Source of the DNA: Caryophanales bacterium
Lineage (GTDB): Bacteria; Bacillota; Bacilli; CAJFEE01
Reading direction: 5' to 3'
Assembly (NCBI GenBank): GCA_029256085.1
Contig: JAQSYP010000001.1
Span: 1 to 64,000 of the forward strand
Length of the DNA: 64,000 nucleotides
The stretch's first letter is position 1. Every line of letters starts with the position of its first letter. A program made the translations under genes and the position numbers. The notes below the pieces were generated by a model. It was not told where the DNA came from, made no database searches, and saw only the letters and a program-made list of their open reading frames with translations. Positions 63,263-64,000 of the stretch are shown piece by piece.

Positions 63263-64000
63263 TGTTAAGCCCCTTTCTACGATTCTTTAACTTAAGGAAT
63301 AAACCGATTAGTACAAATCCACCATTTAGTGCACCAAACGCACTTAATACTTTAATGTTTGGTGGCTCTTCCTTAACCGGTCCACCATGACCGTGCCCCC
63401 CAGCTTCTTCTTCATTTGCCGAGTCGTCATGTCCACCTTCAGAATCGCCATGACTATCTTCGGAATCACTATGGCCGTCTTCTTCTTTAGTAGAAGAATC
63501 ATCATGACCTGAATCTGAATCACCATGACTATCTTCAGAGTCGCTATGGCCGTCTTCTTCTTTAGTAGAAGAATCATCATGACCTGAATCTGAATCATCA
63601 TGACTTTCTTCAGAGTCGCTATGGCCGTCTTCTTCTTTAGTAGAAGAATCATCATGACCTGAATCTGAATCACTGTGCCCATCTTCAGAGTCGCTATGAC
63701 TATCTTCTTCTTTAGTAGAAGAATCATCATGACCTGAGTCTGAATCACCATGACTGTCTCCAGAATCACTATGCCCATGTCCTGAAGCTGATGCAGAATT
63801 GTTATTACTTCCTACATACCAATCAAGACCAAGTGTTAAAGGAGATAAAAATAAAACTAGAATAAGTGATATGTTAAAAGCTTGTTTTTTTGGTACTACA
63901 ATTCCATTTTTAAGTATATAGCTAACAAATGATAAAACGATTCCAGTTGGTATTAAGAAAACAGCGTATCGGCCTAAATCACTAAAGTGCTGTATCCCAC
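63255..64000 (-). CDS. His/Asp/Ser-repeat membrane protein (partial, 5' end beyond window)
   Basis: 247 visible residues, no stop up to the window edge. Two TM helices (VFLIPTGIVLSFVSYIL; ISLILVLFLSPLTLGL), then a low-complexity loop of about 125 residues in which HDDSSTKEEDGHSDSEDSHG recurs every 25 aa (75 bp in DNA; four copies at 63482, 63557, 63632, 63707), then a C-terminal TM (LSAFGALNGGFVLIGLFLKL) and basic tail. About 25 His and many Asp make the loop a likely extracytoplasmic metal-binding region (Zn, Ni, Cu or Co). It overlaps the polyferredoxin gene. I do not recognise the family. Confidence 0.82.
   Translation of the reverse strand, partial: GIQHFSDLGRYAVFLIPTGIVLSFVSYILKNGIVVPKKQAFNISLILVLFLSPLTLGLDWYVGSNNNSASASGHGHSDSGDSHGDSDSGHDDSSTKEEDSHSDSEDGHSDSDSGHDDSSTKEEDGHSDSEESHDDSDSGHDDSSTKEEDGHSDSEDSHGDSDSGHDDSSTKEEDGHSDSEDSHGDSEGGHDDSANEEEAGGHGHGGPVKEEPPNIKVLSAFGALNGGFVLIGLFLKLKNRRKGLNNE
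63405..63780 (-). repeat. 75-bp in-frame tandem repeat
   Basis: Four nearly identical units spaced exactly 75 bp (plus-strand CTTCTTTAGTAGAAGAATCA at 63482, 63557, 63632, 63707), with diverged edges. Whole codons, so copy number can change without a frameshift. Confidence 0.95.

Noticed and set aside
63344-63778. Low-complexity protein rich in Met, Ile, Leu and Lys on the minus strand
   Set aside because: It is another frame of the 75-bp repeats. The real frame encodes HDDSSTKEED-type repeats and continues into a TM helix and to the polyferredoxin gene.

Overview
The window comes from an AT-rich endospore-forming Bacillaceae (Firmicutes). The evidence is a YteA-type sporulation protein, an S-box SAM riboswitch, T-box leaders, a trnB-like tRNA array and long synteny with the 'yt' region of Bacillus subtilis. 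That synteny covers glgBCDAP, yteA, menFDHB/menEC, ytiB, ytjA, ytkD, ytmA, pckA, metK, ytoA, ytpB, ytqB, ytqA, ytzC and leuS. Genus cannot be settled by eye.

Layout. 1-1290: tail of a tRNA cluster in the order of B. subtilis trnB, with two tRNA pairs (Asp/Phe and Ser/Glu) collapsed into chimeras. 1.6-3.7 kb: chemoreceptor. 3.9-11.8 kb: glycogen operon glgB-C-D-A-P, with translational overlaps at the glgB/C and glgD/A boundaries. 11.8-15.7 kb: AIM24-like protein, cold-shock protein, TspO-like protein, YteA and MenA; the MenA C-terminus is written by a dispersed repeat. 15.8-25.2 kb: menaquinone genes menF-D-H-B, then a glutaminyl-tRNA synthetase on the opposite strand, then menE-C with its own promoter. 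25.5-36.8 kb: K+ channel, cytochrome bd, carbonic anhydrase, YidD, Nudix, YtmA, pckA, SAM-riboswitch-metK, a membrane protein and a lipoprotein. 36.9-46.8 kb: accessory segment with an oxidoreductase, a small phosphatase that appears to use an AUU start, a HIT-MazG-(PLD+helicase) cassette, YceI behind an MhqR-like operator, an exporter, a degenerate HD-GYP protein and a T-box-controlled amino-acid permease. 47-57.9 kb: ytoA, ytpB, ytqBA, ytzC, a phosphoesterase, an MFS transporter, T-box-leuS and an RsgA-like GTPase behind a leader peptide. 58.1-64 kb: a probable extracytoplasmic thiol/selenol redox and metal module. It holds a CYCXC lipoprotein with an in-frame UGA at a conserved Cys position (probable selenoprotein), a CcdA-like thiol transporter, a TVP38/TMEM64 protein, a 45-aa membrane peptide, a beta-propeller lipoprotein, a NapH-type polyferredoxin and a His/Asp/Ser-repeat membrane protein cut by the window edge.

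Repeats are the other main theme. (1) About ten intergenic arrays have a fixed period near 21 nt. Each repeats a short keyword (GATAAATAGTTAAAAG, GGATTAAA, GTACGGAAA or GCGGTGCA) while the rest of the unit may vary. (2) A ~110-bp hairpin-rich element occurs five times, each time directly behind the T-run or stem of a terminator; one copy forms the end of menA and one sits in the leuS leader. (3) A GC-richer imperfect palindrome (GCTCGCTTTCCGCGG type) occurs three times.

All assignments are by reading motifs and context. No database search was possible.
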